64,000 bases of DNA from Owenia fusiformis. Its lineage: Eukaryota; Annelida; Polychaeta; Sabellida; Oweniidae. Positions 33,367-48,300 of the stretch are shown here, piece by piece. Numbering within the stretch: position 1 is the first letter of the stretch; each line of letters begins with the position of its first letter. The DNA is taken from positions 25,990,184-26,054,183 of the forward strand of contig CAIIXF020000012.1 of the NCBI GenBank assembly GCA_903813345.2, given 5' to 3'. A program made the position numbers and the translations under genes. Below the pieces are notes generated by a model. That model saw only the letters and a program-made list of their open reading frames with translations, made no database searches and had not been told where the DNA came from.

Positions 33367-36300
33367 ATGCGTCTTTCGCAAGTTGGTGCTTGCGTATTGT
33401 TGGCGGTTGTTTCGATTCAACTTGTTCCTTGTAAGGGCCAAGCCACGGAGTTTCTTTTCGGGACGTTCCCAGACAACTTTTGGTGGAGCACGGCGACATC
33501 TTCGTATCAGATTGAGGGTGCCTGGAACGTCAGTGGTAAGTGCATTCAAATAACATTAAATTTAACCTCGACCGCGAGGCTCTTTTCTCTTATGTAATGC
33601 CGTGGTCACATTTGCTCCGATTTTCAGCACCGGCGCCCCGCCGATGAGTATTTTGTTCAAAGTTGAATACAATTTTGAACAAAATATTCAATCGGGTGGG
33701 CGCCGTCGTAAAAATCGGAGCAAATGTGACCACGGCATAATATATGTTTCAAGATGTTTATGTTGTTGTTTTTTGGGGGGGAAAGAGGTCCGCTATGTTA
33801 TATCGCCTTACTAAAATGATAATATCTTTCCTGGAGCCTCTGTGGCCTTCTCTCCTATCACATAAGAGGAGTTTCCATATAGCTTTGCAATATCGCTAAT
33901 TCTCACATTCTAATTTTACATGAGATTTGAAGAGACTTGCACTTTTAACCTCTGACGACTAATTTTTCTCTCTTTTTAATAGCATATTTGAATTCAATGA
34001 AACATTTTCCACACTATTTACTTTGATTTATACAATTATGTTATTTAAATCATTTTCCATGACCTTTTTAAAAAAAACTTGGGCCAAATTTCCATTGATG
34101 CAGTGCTAAGATTCTTTAAAACCTTGGTTTATTCGTTCATGATTAAACAAAACGTGTACATTGACAGGGTCATCCCATAGTATGACATTCCAGTTTATGA
34201 CAGATTCAACCATCACTTTTAGAGAAATCATGAAATTAAGTGACTACTTTTAACATTGAAGTGAATAGCAGTCTGGCCCAAGCAAAATGAAAAATGACAA
34301 GGGCGACATCTATTATTTCAGCTTTATTCAGCTACTTTGTACTTTGTAGAATATAGAAACTATACTATTGCATGTATTACACGATGTGTCGCACGCCCAC
34401 AAACACTTCTGGGCGTGGCACACAATAAGCGTTGGGGAGAAGGGAAATCATATTTACCCATAATACTTTAGTTTTTGAAGTCAGTAAGATATAAATTATT
34501 TAAATGAATATCTGAAAAGGTTTTACGCATAATATATGTCTATCAAGTCGAGATATCTCCAAGACGCAAGGCACATGGTAGAACGTCACGTCATAAACGT
34601 GAAGCATTTAAAGTAAAAAGCAGTGCATCTATCTGATATAAAACGCGAAGCATAGAATAAAACGTGATCGGTAAGGCCCTATAGAAAATATGAAATATAT
34701 GATAAAACGTATACGTAGGGTAAAAGGTGAACGTGAAGCATGAGTTAAAAATGTGAGGCATTATAGAATAAAACGTGATATGACACAATGATAACTAGGG
34801 GTGTACGGAAAAAGCAGTTGTAAAATTCAAAAAATGTAATTTAGGTAAAGGCCTGAACATCTGGGACACATATTGCCACGTAGGGGGAAACGTAAACAAC
34901 AATGACACTGGAGATGTTGCCTGTGATAGCTACAACAAATATGACGAGGACATCAAACTTATGAAGGAACTAGGGGTAAGCGTTAGATGTGCTAACACCC
35001 CAGTCACATTTCCTACGGCGACCTTGCGGTCTATCATTTCTGCGGCCAGTAACATTGCTACGCTCTCCGTGGAATTTCTGCGCCCTCATACTTTTGCAGT
35101 CACATTTCCCACGGCAGCCGCACGGTGAATTTTAAATTTCTGTAGATAAATAATACTTTTTTCATTTTATTTACATCGGGACAATTTATAAATGTTATTC
35201 ATAGTGCTAGGATGTAATATCAAATGAAAAGTGGTCGTGAAACATTGACATAATGATTCAATCTTGTTGAGCCAGTTGATTTCTACGAGGACCTCAGAAA
35301 TGAACAAATATTATAACTCCGAGTTATAATTTCTACGCCTTCCCTGCGGCCTGTAAAAATCTGCATTCGCCGTACGGATGCCGCAAGGCGAGCGTAGTTT
35401 TTCTACGCTCGCCGCAGAAATTCACCGATTTAATTGATCTGCGGTCGACTTGCGGCCGCCTTGCGACAAATGTGACTGGGGTGTTAGTATTAGTGTAGTG
35501 TCCATTTCCTTAGTCGCTAAAGATACATAAGCTGCGTGTTTCCTTTGTGATGGAGAGTTACATGAGCGAATGATTCAGAATTAAAAGAGACGACAAATCG
35601 TCGCATGAGAATAACTTTGTACTATCTCACATTTTTACGGAACTGAGAAATCAAGGTTTGAAAGTTTAGAGGTCTGTATCTTACTTAGTATTGCTATGTG
35701 AAACTTGATTTTTTGTATGTCACCTGGTCTCACCCTAGAGATATCTTATATGAAATATCATACCTTGAAACAATTTACAAGATCCTTTTTTAAAACTATG
35801 GAAATGGAGTTGATACAATTTCCCACCGGAATAACAGCTTATTTCTTATTTCAAATTGTCATATCTGATATCAACTGTTTCAACCAATCAACTCTCTAAG
35901 AATTGGTCTTCAAAAGTCTTCAAAAACCAAAGAATATTATTTAATAAAATAAAGAAAATTCAATTTATAAAACTTTAAAATCAATTTCTCAAATAAGTAC
36001 AATTATTTCTTAATTTTGGAATCTCAGGACACCCTTCAAAAAGAATTTATTGCCTTTGAAACTAAGGCAGAAGTACAATGCATTGAAACCAATGATGCCA
36101 ATACGGTCCCCCACATATTTCCCTCGGTATAAACCCTGTAGCCTAAACCTCCCAGCACATTACAATGTAGCCCCTAGCTGGTCATTATCAGGTTATTTTT
36201 GATACAGACCAGTTGATTTTTTCACTAGGTATAGGAGAATAACATTGCAACTGGTCCGTAATTCCATTTTGACTAGCAGGTTTCAAATCCTTAGGGCCTA

Positions 36301-39300
36301 AGACATAACCAATTCTTATTACATGCACATGGAAGAAATTTGAAAATAGAAAAATAAATTCTAATTCATTTTAGATTAATGAAAGTGATGGAACCTCTAT
36401 TTAGGTAATCACATTTTGTTCATTGGGATGCAGCTATCATTATCCATTCATTTTCTGTTGTTTGCTACTCTGTGGAGTACAATTGGGAATTGAAGCAATT
36501 GTAGAAGTGGAGACTAAGAGTGGCTCTTTGTTAAGAAATTGAACCAATTTGTTACTTTTCCAAAATAAAATGTAGATGATCTAAAAACAATGATCCCAAA
36601 AATGCAAAAGAAAGGACAAATCTGAAAAACATACTAGTAATAAAATAACTAAAAAGATCCCAGATGTTCAGTGAAAAGCGCAAAGTAAATCATAGATGAA
36701 GAGAAAATAAAATAAGTGTTTTAAGGGACTATACTAACATAAAGATAACTATTGATATAGTGTATGGTCAGTAAAAGTTAAAGCTAGTTTAAATAGATTA
36801 GCTTTTTTCCACAAACTATAAAACATCATTTTGAAAGAGATTTCAATAGTATACAGATAGTGATTGCCTTTGAGCAATGTAGTGCAAAATATGACAGTTA
36901 CTATTTGTTTTGATTACTATATCTAGTATATAACCTATTATTATGTACTCTATTTGAAGAAACAAATTCAACATTTAATGATGACAGCTTCGTATATGCA
37001 TTTCTATTGCATTTGGCCATTCAAACCCCTATAAGACCTGGTAGCACGGAAGATAAAGGGTACTTTTGACTGCTCACATGATCTAATTAACTGGTCATTT
37101 GTACTTTTCATCTTCCCTGGTAGCGAGGATTTAGGTTTTCGAGGAAATTAGTAATTCTATTTCATATCATGTGGCCATGAATAATCCAATGAGCATCCAT
37201 AATACAAAGAGTAATTGAGGGCATATCATTTGAATATGCATGGGATTACACATACTGTATCATTTTATTTTTTTTGATCTACTTGTAATAGTTCTAAAAC
37301 TAAAACATGAAAGGCCAGGCATGCAAACTGGCATGGTATTGTGTTACAAAACATTATTTCATTCTAGATACAATAACATGCATATTGGCATACTTCGTTT
37401 TAATATAAGATTGTTATAACTCCAAGTTTTGCAAGTCACATGACCAATTCTTAGACAGTTGATTGGTTGAAACAGTTGATATCAGATATGACAATTTGAA
37501 ATTAGAAATAAGCTGTTTGTCTGGAGATGGTACAATTTCACACTGAATTCTAGCTTAATGAGAGGGAATTGAGATGGGGCATGTATCTGAGATGAAAGCC
37601 TGTGTTTCAAATAGTAAAATTCCATGTCTATCTCAATTTTTTTGAAAATGGCAGTTAGTACAAAGTTATTCTCACGCGACGAAATATCTTCTCCACTGGC
37701 GATTTTTATGTTCTTTGGGAACTTATTTATTGACTTACAGCCAAATACTACATGTACTATCCGTACAAGTTCTGTCCACACAGAAAAAATAAAGAATTGT
37801 AAAATATCATGTTTATAATAAACATTTACTTTGTGGCCCGTTTTGTTTGCATTTGACAAAATAATCGATATGGGGATCAAATAAAGGGTTTAAAATGAAA
37901 AACTAAAAAACTAACGTCCTTTACCTTCATTAGAGAGTTTATGTCGAAACGCCAACTTTTACGTATGACCAATCGCCCATACAAATGCATTGCTTAAATA
38001 TTTTCCGTTCACAATTAGGCTGTGAAAAACATTGCAAGCTTAAACTCCATATTGTCTTCCCTCTATGCTTCTATCTCGGATTGTATCTTTAGGGTTGTCG
38101 AGTTGGCCGAGAGGGCTTGAGCGCCGGCACGTTCGAGCTAGGCGATTGGGCGCAGTAACCACGAGGTTGCAAGCTCGAGACGCATGTGCTCCTTGTGTTA
38201 ATTCATTTAATATCTTTATATATAATTGATGTTTTAGGTGTCCCACTATAGATTCTCAATATCGTGGGCAAGAATCTTCCCAGACGGCACAAAAGCATCC
38301 TACAACCAAGCAGGGATCGATCATTATGAGAAGTAAGAAAACATGTTGATTGATGAAACTCTGGTGTAGACTTTTACGATAGATTTAAAATGTCTGGTGT
38401 TTCTTAGTTCGTATTCGCGAATGCAGCTTTGGCTGTCGGAAACCGGATTAACCTGCTATTTTATGACCAACTCATTTAAATAGGAATGTGGCAGTACTAT
38501 TCATATCTAAATGAGTTGCCCAAAATAGTAGATTAATCCGGTATCCACTAGCCGCTATTTGCATTCGCGAATACAAGCTTTTCGTTATCCTAGTTTCATC
38601 CTTTGGTGAAACATCTCAGTGCACCCAAAATACCGATACACTTTGGTGAATAATTACACAGGCGGCTAACAGGGAGGTTAAGATACACGTTTTTTAAAAA
38701 CCTGTGCGTGAACGTGTAGAATTATGCTCCTCTGTGGATTAGTTCTCCCATTTGTACTCTTTACTTGGCCGATTGATCATGAATATGAAGATTTGCGGGA
38801 AATAATTGTAATAAGGTCCATGGAAAAGTGAATTGAGAGCTGGACAGTAATCCCTGAGGGTCGAAATATTACACGCTCATGTACATGTTCTCACGAAAAC
38901 GTTTACCCCAGTGACTCCAAACAACGTTTTGTTCTTTTGATTGTACGCGAATGTGGTAATTTTAAGGACGTTCTCTGTAGATTTAATTTTTTTATGTATA
39001 GTATCTAACCTTTTCTGAAATAACTACGGGAAACAAAGGATATAAAAAAACTTTTAAAAGGCGCACTATACTTAATATAGAAGAAAAAATCATTGACACA
39101 TGTTACTCAAACACTTGCTCAAATATGACACAAAGTTTGATTTGCTTTAATATTGGACCAAGAAAAAAATAACTCACATAGAAAAAAGCATTTGAAGTTC
39201 AGAGATCATTAGACATACATGCACATGTTAAACAAAGTGCATGTTTTAAATTACTATTGATTTAAAAGATGGCGACACTTCTATAAGAATAATTGTATCA

Positions 39301-42300
39301 TGTAATACAAACAACTTCGCCGTCTTTCAATGACATTGATTAAAACTTGATATATAAAGCTTGACAGATCAAAAATATTTTTTGACAATTTATTGTAAGC
39401 TTTGATGTGGTCCATTTGAGCTGTTGTTGGTGTCAAATGAAAGATAAGGTTCTTATCAATACATTGGACATACTATGAAATTTAAATGTAAGTCTTTAGT
39501 TTGCCCAAAAATGTTGAAAATTCCCAAAGTTGGCCTTAAAATGCTAGTGTGATTTTTTCGTTTCGAAGCAAGATGCCAATTAAGTGTCAGTATTTGACAA
39601 AAGTGGGCGTTGCACTTCCTCATTGGATGACCCATGTAAAAATTAGATTTTCACCCACAAATATATTTTTGAGTATTCAACTGTTTCTCAAACTCACAAA
39701 AACACTTATTTATGGTATGTACTTTACATTTTGAAAAAAGGGGTTTATGTTTCTGTAGCCATTTTTTCGGTACCCTTTCCTTATTTTTATTCCCAGACGT
39801 ACATTTACGCTCTACTTTTAACATCACAGTTTTATAATTTTGAGTTACCCGTCCTTGCAGGTTGGTAGATGCCTTGAAAGCAAATGATATTATCCCGATG
39901 ATAACGCTTTATCACTGGGACTTACCACAAGCTCTACAAGACATGGGCGGCTGGACCAACGAATCATTGATTGGGCATTTTAACGATTATGCTGATGTCA
40001 TGTTCGAAAAACTTGGACCTAAGGTATGTTATATTTGTGAATTCCGATTAGGATTCAGTTACCGGATTCATAAATGTTTTCAAGTTATGAACACAAAACT
40101 GAATTCGCGTAAATTAATTGCATAAAACTATATTTTGGTCGCCATGAGGTTTTATTTAATATACTACAGGGCGTCCACAAGAAAAGTATACCCAACTTCA
40201 AAGCCAGGATACTAGAATTCTGAGCAATTTTTTAAAAATACGAAGGTAGCAGTAAAAGGCCTAGTTTGTCGTCCATCCGATGGTACCTAGATCATTATGT
40301 AACTGTCATGGATGACTTAGCAATCATGACTTTTATGAAAAGTGTGAAAATCAGTATTGTGCCAAGTTAGCATTTAAGTAGGAATGACACAGTGGATGTT
40401 TTTTGTGTTCAAAACATTATTAATGTTCAAATTCAAACTTGTTTCATGTTCTTCATAATTTTGTACAACCTTTCCATAAGTTTTATTTGGTACCTCCCTC
40501 TCGAGAAATTGGATCTGAATAGCCTCTTGATCAGCAATGAAACTTCAACTTGATGATATGCAGCTTTGAAGTCAATTGTATCCCCATGTAAAGTCAATAA
40601 CCCTTGCTGAAATCCTCATTACCTCAGAAGAACTCAAGTTTATTGAGTCTAAACAAGTATATTCGTGTGGGACAGTATTGCTATAATCCATTTCAAAAGT
40701 AAGAATAGGGGTTCTATACACAGTACCAGTGGTTTCAGTAACTTTGTGTACAAGGGGCAGATGAAAAATACAAGAGACGGCATTCAAACTAACCAATTTT
40801 ACGCTCCCGACAATGCAAATTCTTGTTATTTTAGAGTCCATGGACTGAAAGAAAGATGTCCAAGGTTTGTCAAAGTCATTTCCACTTGTGATGTGGCAAG
40901 ACATGGGCTCCACAAAATAACACCTGGAACTGTGGAATGACTAGGGCAACTTATATAGAATGTCATTTACCTTTTATAAGATAACTTACCCTTACACAGG
41001 TTGCATTTCACAAATCCAAATGCGCCTGTTGAATTGAACACTTATAAATCAAAATCTAGAATTGTCATTATTAAAATGAAAGTGATGTATTAATAGATGA
41101 TTCACTTGTGATTATGTGTATATCAGATTCATTTTAGTTTTCACCGCCTCCAGACATTGCCAGAAATGGTGACATACAGAGTGTTCCAAAAGTAACAGGA
41201 CTGGTGCTGGTATTTTGTTAAATATGCACCAATTGTCTTCAAAATTGTACCTTCATGTTTTGTAACTAAAATTGCCGAATTACATATTTTTTGTCGAAAC
41301 TGATTTAGAAATCGGCCGATGACTACTCATCGTCCGGCGCCCGGCGCATATGTGGCCTAGGCATTAGAGAGAGACCGAGGTGGGAGATATCCCCCTTCCC
41401 TCTACACCAAACTTGTTCTCACTACGTTTTCGATAATTGCCTGAAAGGCTTCGTCACACATCTCAATTTGTAAATGTGAATTCGCACCCTCATTTGCATG
41501 GAAGACTTTGATAAAATCCTTTTTTGATGATTTTTGTTAGAAAGCTGATGTTTGGCTAAGCTTCGAAATTCCAAATTGAACAGTCTACTAAGAATACCAT
41601 GTTGTAAATATTGTTTTCTTTATAATATGTCGAGCTAGGACTGTAGGACTGCTCAAAGAAATTCGCTTTTTGTAGCTACAAGTATTTAATTCCAATAGAT
41701 GATGAACTTCTCAATATAAGAAATTACCCTCATAAGACATTGTTGCAAGGTGTGTTGCAATGAATGTGGCACCCCTTATTTCCGGGCCCGCATTATGTAT
41801 TCTCGAAGAAAGCCATCATGATAAACCATGACATCTCATTTCTTCTCAGCCCTGTGTTTCAGGTGAAACAGAAGGATGCAGAATGGAATAAAGCATATAT
41901 TTGCATTGATGGTGTATAGATACTGTAGTTATTTTATATAGTGTTTCTAGTTGTACGTGGAAATCTATTCTAACCAGGAAGGATATTGCAACTTTTTTCA
42001 AGATCCTAAAGTTGCAATTCTCGTTATTGTGTTTCATTGTAAAGACGCACCTGTGAAAGTGCGTCGCTGGTACGAAGGCGTAGTTCTACATTTTAAGATA
42101 CACTTTTTTAAACTTGTACGTGAACGTGTAGAATTATGGACCTGGTGGATTTTTTCTCCCTTTTGTACTGTTAATAGTTGACCGGTTGAGTATATAAAGG
42201 TATACATGTCCCAGCTTTTGGTAAGTGGGGGGTCAAATGTGGGCCATCCACACATACACTTTTTATCATGCTTAAGTAACTTCGCATTGTAATTACAAGG

Positions 42301-45300
42301 GTGTTATAAACGAGACACCAGGATGATAAAGTAGGGGTACAATATATGTTTAGAAAATTAGGGCCCAAATCTTGAGAAAGAGTCGGAGGCATGCGAGGCG
42401 AATCCTGGAAACTCGGGTTCGGGAAAGCGGGGTTCACTGTTTGGTTCCGTTGACACCTGTGCGAAACTACATTCATAATTTATCCGACAGTCGCTTTGAT
42501 AATGTTTCTTTATCTCGTCTGCGACTCGATAAAGAAGAATTATTAAATCTCATTAAGAATGGACGATCTTGCACAGGTACTCATATAAGAACCTCTATAT
42601 CTTTTTAACACCAATATATAACGGAAACACTATGTTAAAAATAAAATGTTATATCTAATGTGCCAATTTAATGATTTAGCATATCGAAAATATTTTCAAC
42701 CTAAGTGACCACATCGTGACATCACTTAGGTGGCAACATTTTTCATTGTCAATCTTTTCTAAATATGCTAAACTTAAAAAATGAACCAATTTTGACTGTC
42801 TAACCAGGTTAAAAGGATGAATATGTTTTTAATATGAGTTTACCATTGGTTTCTATGAGAATTAAAATTTTGAAATGCATCTTTCCCTGAACCACTTTCA
42901 TGCATGGATGAGTTCATTGCTCGCTCATCTATCAACCAATTTTCTTGATTTTGTCGGCAACAAGATCGCTGAATAAAATAAAGGATAGTCTATAGAAGAC
43001 TTTTATTTTCCCCCAAAACTTAGACAATATTTGACTTCTAACAAACGGCGAATTATCGAAAACAAACGGCGATTTCGGACACTCGCTCCCTGCTATTGAA
43101 AGCCCAGAGTACATGGGACTTGCTTTTTAGAACTTTTTGTTGGCTCTACTGCTCAGGTGTAAGTTGAACCATTTTTGCGGGCCCGTTTTACAGTAGGTTT
43201 AGCTTTTTGCCAAACCTTTTTTTCATAAGATAATTATTCAGTTCCAAGTTCAGTTCAGTATGGAAGGCCTGTCCTCTAACTTAATGTAACAGAAAAAAGA
43301 ATACTAAGCCAATTAAACATCAATTGCCACACAGGAAGGTAACTTGGCATGGTGCTAATATTACCACCTCTCATAATGGTCAAGATTACTCTGTCATACA
43401 AGACACTTACATCATGATCTTGGTACCATTTGATGGAGAATAAATCAGGCTTTTTACTACTACCTTTGTATTTTATCAAAACTGCTTAGGATTCTAGTAA
43501 TTTGGATTTGAAGTTTTGTATACATTTTTGTGGACGCCCTGTAGTACCCTACAAGGTTACAAAAGGGAAGTATTGTTTTGAGGACGCTGGCATCCCGTGA
43601 ATGAATTCGTACGCAGGCCCGTAGACAGGATTTGCCAAGGGGGGGGGGTTAAATTTTCAAAAATTTCCAGGGGGTTCACATTTGACAATTTGGCCCAATT
43701 ATAGGTAAAATCACTTGAGAAGTGCTCAAAATGGTGAAAAATGCATGATTTTGAAATAATTTTTGGCCAGGGTGGTTCACCCGAACCCTCAGATTTCGGA
43801 AACATGTGATGTTTATCGTGCACGTCATGGAGATTTAAGATACTCGCCAAAATTTCATGCACCCAGATGCTTCGCTATTTTGTTGCGATGACATTATTAT
43901 ATTATACTATTGTTAAAACATTTTCCATAGATATTCTGCATAGTTGTCTAATTAGTTATAGTAAGCATGCAGGTGCTAATAATAATTATTACTAACTCAC
44001 CAGTATATCATATTACTACTAAATTAAAAATATAAATCCTGATAATAGTAGCATGGTCATCGACCCAGAGCGTACAATTTTATTTTAAAATGGTATTATG
44101 TTTCATAAGCAAGCAAATGAATAATGCTTGTCACCTACTTCGTTTTTTTATTATTCTTTATTCAATTTTAGTACATACAAAATACACATGTTTTTTTTAT
44201 TATCATTATTTATTTATTTCATTGATATAGTTAAAAAATACACATGTAGTGACTGCCAAAGTTGAAAACATTGGTGGCAGTTTAATTCGATTCGTTTTTA
44301 ACGTGCTATGGAAGTTAACAGGAAATGACAAAACAGGAAATGACAATTTTTTTTGCATTTTTAGACATTTTTTGAACAAAGATAACAGAGTTCTGGTTTG
44401 ACCTCCAGTCAATTTAACTAGTTCCAAATACCATTTACAGGTCCAGGATCACAATGTTCATGGTCAGAATGACCATAAACATGATGAAATAACCTTTTTA
44501 GCCCTTTGAAAATGTGACTGAAAAATAGCTAAAAGTAGGAGCGTAGGGAAGGTCACTGAACAGAATCTTTTGAATTTTTCAGAAAATGTGCCGAATATAT
44601 TGCTCTAAATAATACAATCTTTGAAAATTTGATATCATTCATAGAAAAAGAAAAAAATGATTTGAAAAGCGATCTATTTTTCTTTTTATGACCGCTATTT
44701 TTGTTTAAGACAATTTTCTAAAATTTCAAAGATTGTATCAGTTAGAGTATTATATTGGGCACATTTTCTGAAAAATTCAAAAGATTCTGTTCAGTGACCT
44801 TTCCTACGCTCCTACTTTTAGCTGTTTTTTCAGTCACACTTTCAAAGGGCTAAAAAGGCTATTTCATCATGTTTAGGGTCATTCTGACTATGCACATTGT
44901 GATCCTGGTCATGTAAATGATATGTGGAAATAGTTCAAAAAATGTCCAAAAATGCAAAATTTTTTGTCACTTCCTGTTTCGTCATTTCCTGTTAACTTCC
45001 ATGGCACCTTAACCAAAGCTGATCAATGTTGACCCAATGTCGGGTTAGAGTACAGTATGCGATTTACAGTAAGAACATGTTCCATTCAAAAACCCGATCG
45101 AGAGAATAATCTCATAAATAATGTCGTTTTATGATTTTTAGTCTAGAAAAGTCTTGAAAACAAATATTGAAAAATAATTCAATGAGAGCAGATTGAAAGA
45201 CTCATAACTGTTGAATAATACTATCTCCTTTACATCTTCTCTCATTAAAGTTTCAGCTGGTTCAGCACCATCATTCATTCGCATCAATATCACCATAATA

Positions 45301-48300
45301 TCGATATTATCATTATAACTTGCACCTTGTAAATCAAAGATTTACTTTGTTGATATCATATTGAAATATGTCGTAGTCGTTGTCTCAGGATGATGAACCA
45401 TTTTCGTTTTACCATTGATTAATATTTCATATTGCACTATGTAAAATGCCCAGATTAATACAATATAAGAAACATATGATACACACATATAAGTTGTTTT
45501 AATACAGTTTAATCTGTTATCATAGGTTTAGGTATCAGACAATATTACTATATCAGTCTCCACCTGCTTATGATAGATATAAAGGACTTTCTATATTACA
45601 CTATGTAAAATGCCTAAAATGCCCAGATTAATACAGTATAAGAAACATATGATACACACATATAAGTTGTTTTAATACAGTTTAATCTGTAATCATAGGT
45701 TTAGGTATCAGACAATATTACTATATCAGTCTCCACCTGCTTATGATAGATATAAAGGACTTTCTATATTACACTATGTAAAATGCCTAAAATGCCCAGA
45801 TTAATACAGTATAAGAAACATATGATACACACATATAAGTTGTTTTAATACAGTTTAATCTGTTATCATAGGTTTAGGTATCAGACAATATTACTATATC
45901 AGTCTCAACCTGCTTATAATAGATATAAAGGACTTGCTATTTCTACTTCTGTCAGAGTTTATTTCGAATTATTCCCTTGACTGTTGATTTTTACTCGTCT
46001 CTATTCCCTCTACTTCATTTAATTAAGTTTTGGATTTTTATAACATTTCCAGCGTGCCTTTAACAGAGCTGAGCTAAAAAGAGTCGATAGTAAAGCAAAA
46101 ATGGCCATTATGATGAATGTCATTCTTGAACAGTGCTCACCAAAACAATTTTTAGAATCTTGGGGGCTATTATTTTCGTAAATCCAGCCAAAGATCTTTG
46201 CAAATGGAAATGCAGCTAACCCAACCAGTGTTAAAACCAATCCGAATTTCTGTGAAAATTCGTTCATTCCAAAAAACTCTGATATGGTTATCGGTGTCAT
46301 TACAGATATAAATCCAGTCGATACGCTAGACATTATAGAAAAACACACCAATGCTACGAAGCTTTGATTGAAAAATATAAGTATAATTTGGGCCACCATC
46401 ATCAGAAAAGATGCAAACACCAGCACTGATGAAATGCTAATAAATGGTAATCTCTGTTTAAGAAAATCTGGGATTATCCCTCCAAGTAACCTAGCTAGTG
46501 TATTTGCAATTGGAACGATTAATATTAGAGTAGATGACGTTGCCTCAAGATGTGCTGATTTTGCAATAGTTGTGATATTAGCAGACAATGTCAATCCTAT
46601 GCCTTTAATGATAATCACAACCCAGAGCAAGAAATGAAATTTAAATGTTTTCACCATCTGAAAACACGTCATGTGTGTCAATTCATCATAACACGTTGTT
46701 GGTCTACTGCTTTTGGAATACTTTTGATATAAAGGAGTCTTATCATTTAGCTTGTTAACTTTAGCGTTTGTTATATTATCATCAATAGCTTTGACACTCT
46801 TTTCTTTCTCAATAGCGGTTTCATTCATCGTCACATTAGTCCCATCTGCAGCGTTTACTTTCGATTGCTCTCCCTCGTTCTCAAGAGGTATGGGTGTCCC
46901 CACTGGGGGTACCTTTTTAAGAAATCCTGCGCCAAGAACATTTTCGCACCCCGCCCATATGGATAACATAATAAAAAAGCCACCAAGGTTTTGATTTTGT
47001 TCGTCGGTCACGTGGCCTTGGACAAAGAATCCCTGATAGATAAGAGCAAATATTAGCGGACTGCCACCAAACATAGCACTTGCAAAACCGACAAATTTAC
47101 CTCGATGCTTTCCTCCAAAGTTGATTGAAATTGTTGACATGCTCGTCATATAGGTAAAACAACAGCCAGTAGAAGCTACGAAGTATATCAAACACATTAA
47201 CCAGCTCCGCGATGCAAAGAACGAAATGAATTTAGTTGACATCCACTCTAATGCGAAAGAAGGAGAGCTGAGTATAGCAGCTATAACGCATGCTGATCTT
47301 GGTCCATATTTGTCTATGACTACTCCGCTAAAGTATGAAGTTAGTTCCAATCCTGCTATTCCACTGACGGTTATGTACTCCAGTTCTGTTTGTGTGTAAT
47401 TAAAAGTCTGTTTAAGAGCAACGGCGTATATATTGAATCCATTTATAATTCCACAAAACACAAGTCCCAGTATACCTACACATAGTGAAATATATCTCTG
47501 TATTTCCATTCGATTATTATGCTCCATCTTTAATTTTTGATATCCAAATTTAATTTAATCTTTAATTTTTGATATCTAAGTTTATTTTGTTATGAATTAC
47601 AGTAGCCCATTACTTCTTTAATTTTTCTATATCTGTAATTTTATTCTTTTTACCCAGTAGTTACCGGATTCGTCTTATGAGTTGATACCATTGTTAGATC
47701 GTACTTTCAAGTGTATATTTCACATCTTTCCTAATAAGCAGTTAAGAACAGTGTCAAACGACACTGCAGTAGCAATGAGGATTCTTACTACATACTATCT
47801 ATAGTATATAAAGGTCTATTATTAATTCATCGACCTGTATTTAAACAGAGTAATACAGAACATATAATACAGAGTGGGCAAAAATCGGAAACTCACATAT
47901 TAAAAGAGCAGATATGAACCAAATGTCAGGAAAATCGGGGAGTTTAAAGTTTGAACATTTCTGTTCATGTATGTAAATCTCAAATCAGACAATGCAAGTT
48001 TTCATTATTTTTGTGACTATTGCCCATTCTGTGAACAGTTACAGTTGTTTAAAACATATTTACAGTTTAGTGAGATCATGTATCTATAACATGTATCACT
48101 TTAATGTCCAGCATGTTTGTTGTTGTTGAGTCACTTAGGATGACATTGTGTGGATTCTATTTGAAATACAAAGTCATGTCGGAATATGGGTGGTGTTGCC
48201 ATCACAATCAAATGTAACGTACTCCAGAGTGCCTCGATAAAAAAGTTACAAGTACATAATGGTCAATATCTTTTATAACAGCATTAATCCTAAAAAATGA

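Noticed and set aside
37482-37880. Open frame of 132 codons on the minus strand
   Set aside because: It spans one arm of an inverted repeat inside a GH1 intron, and the other arm does not preserve it as a protein.
40572-40913. Overlapping frames of about 90-113 codons on both strands
   Set aside because: Inside a candidate transposon, but neither frame shows a recognisable transposase motif. I could not choose a real one.
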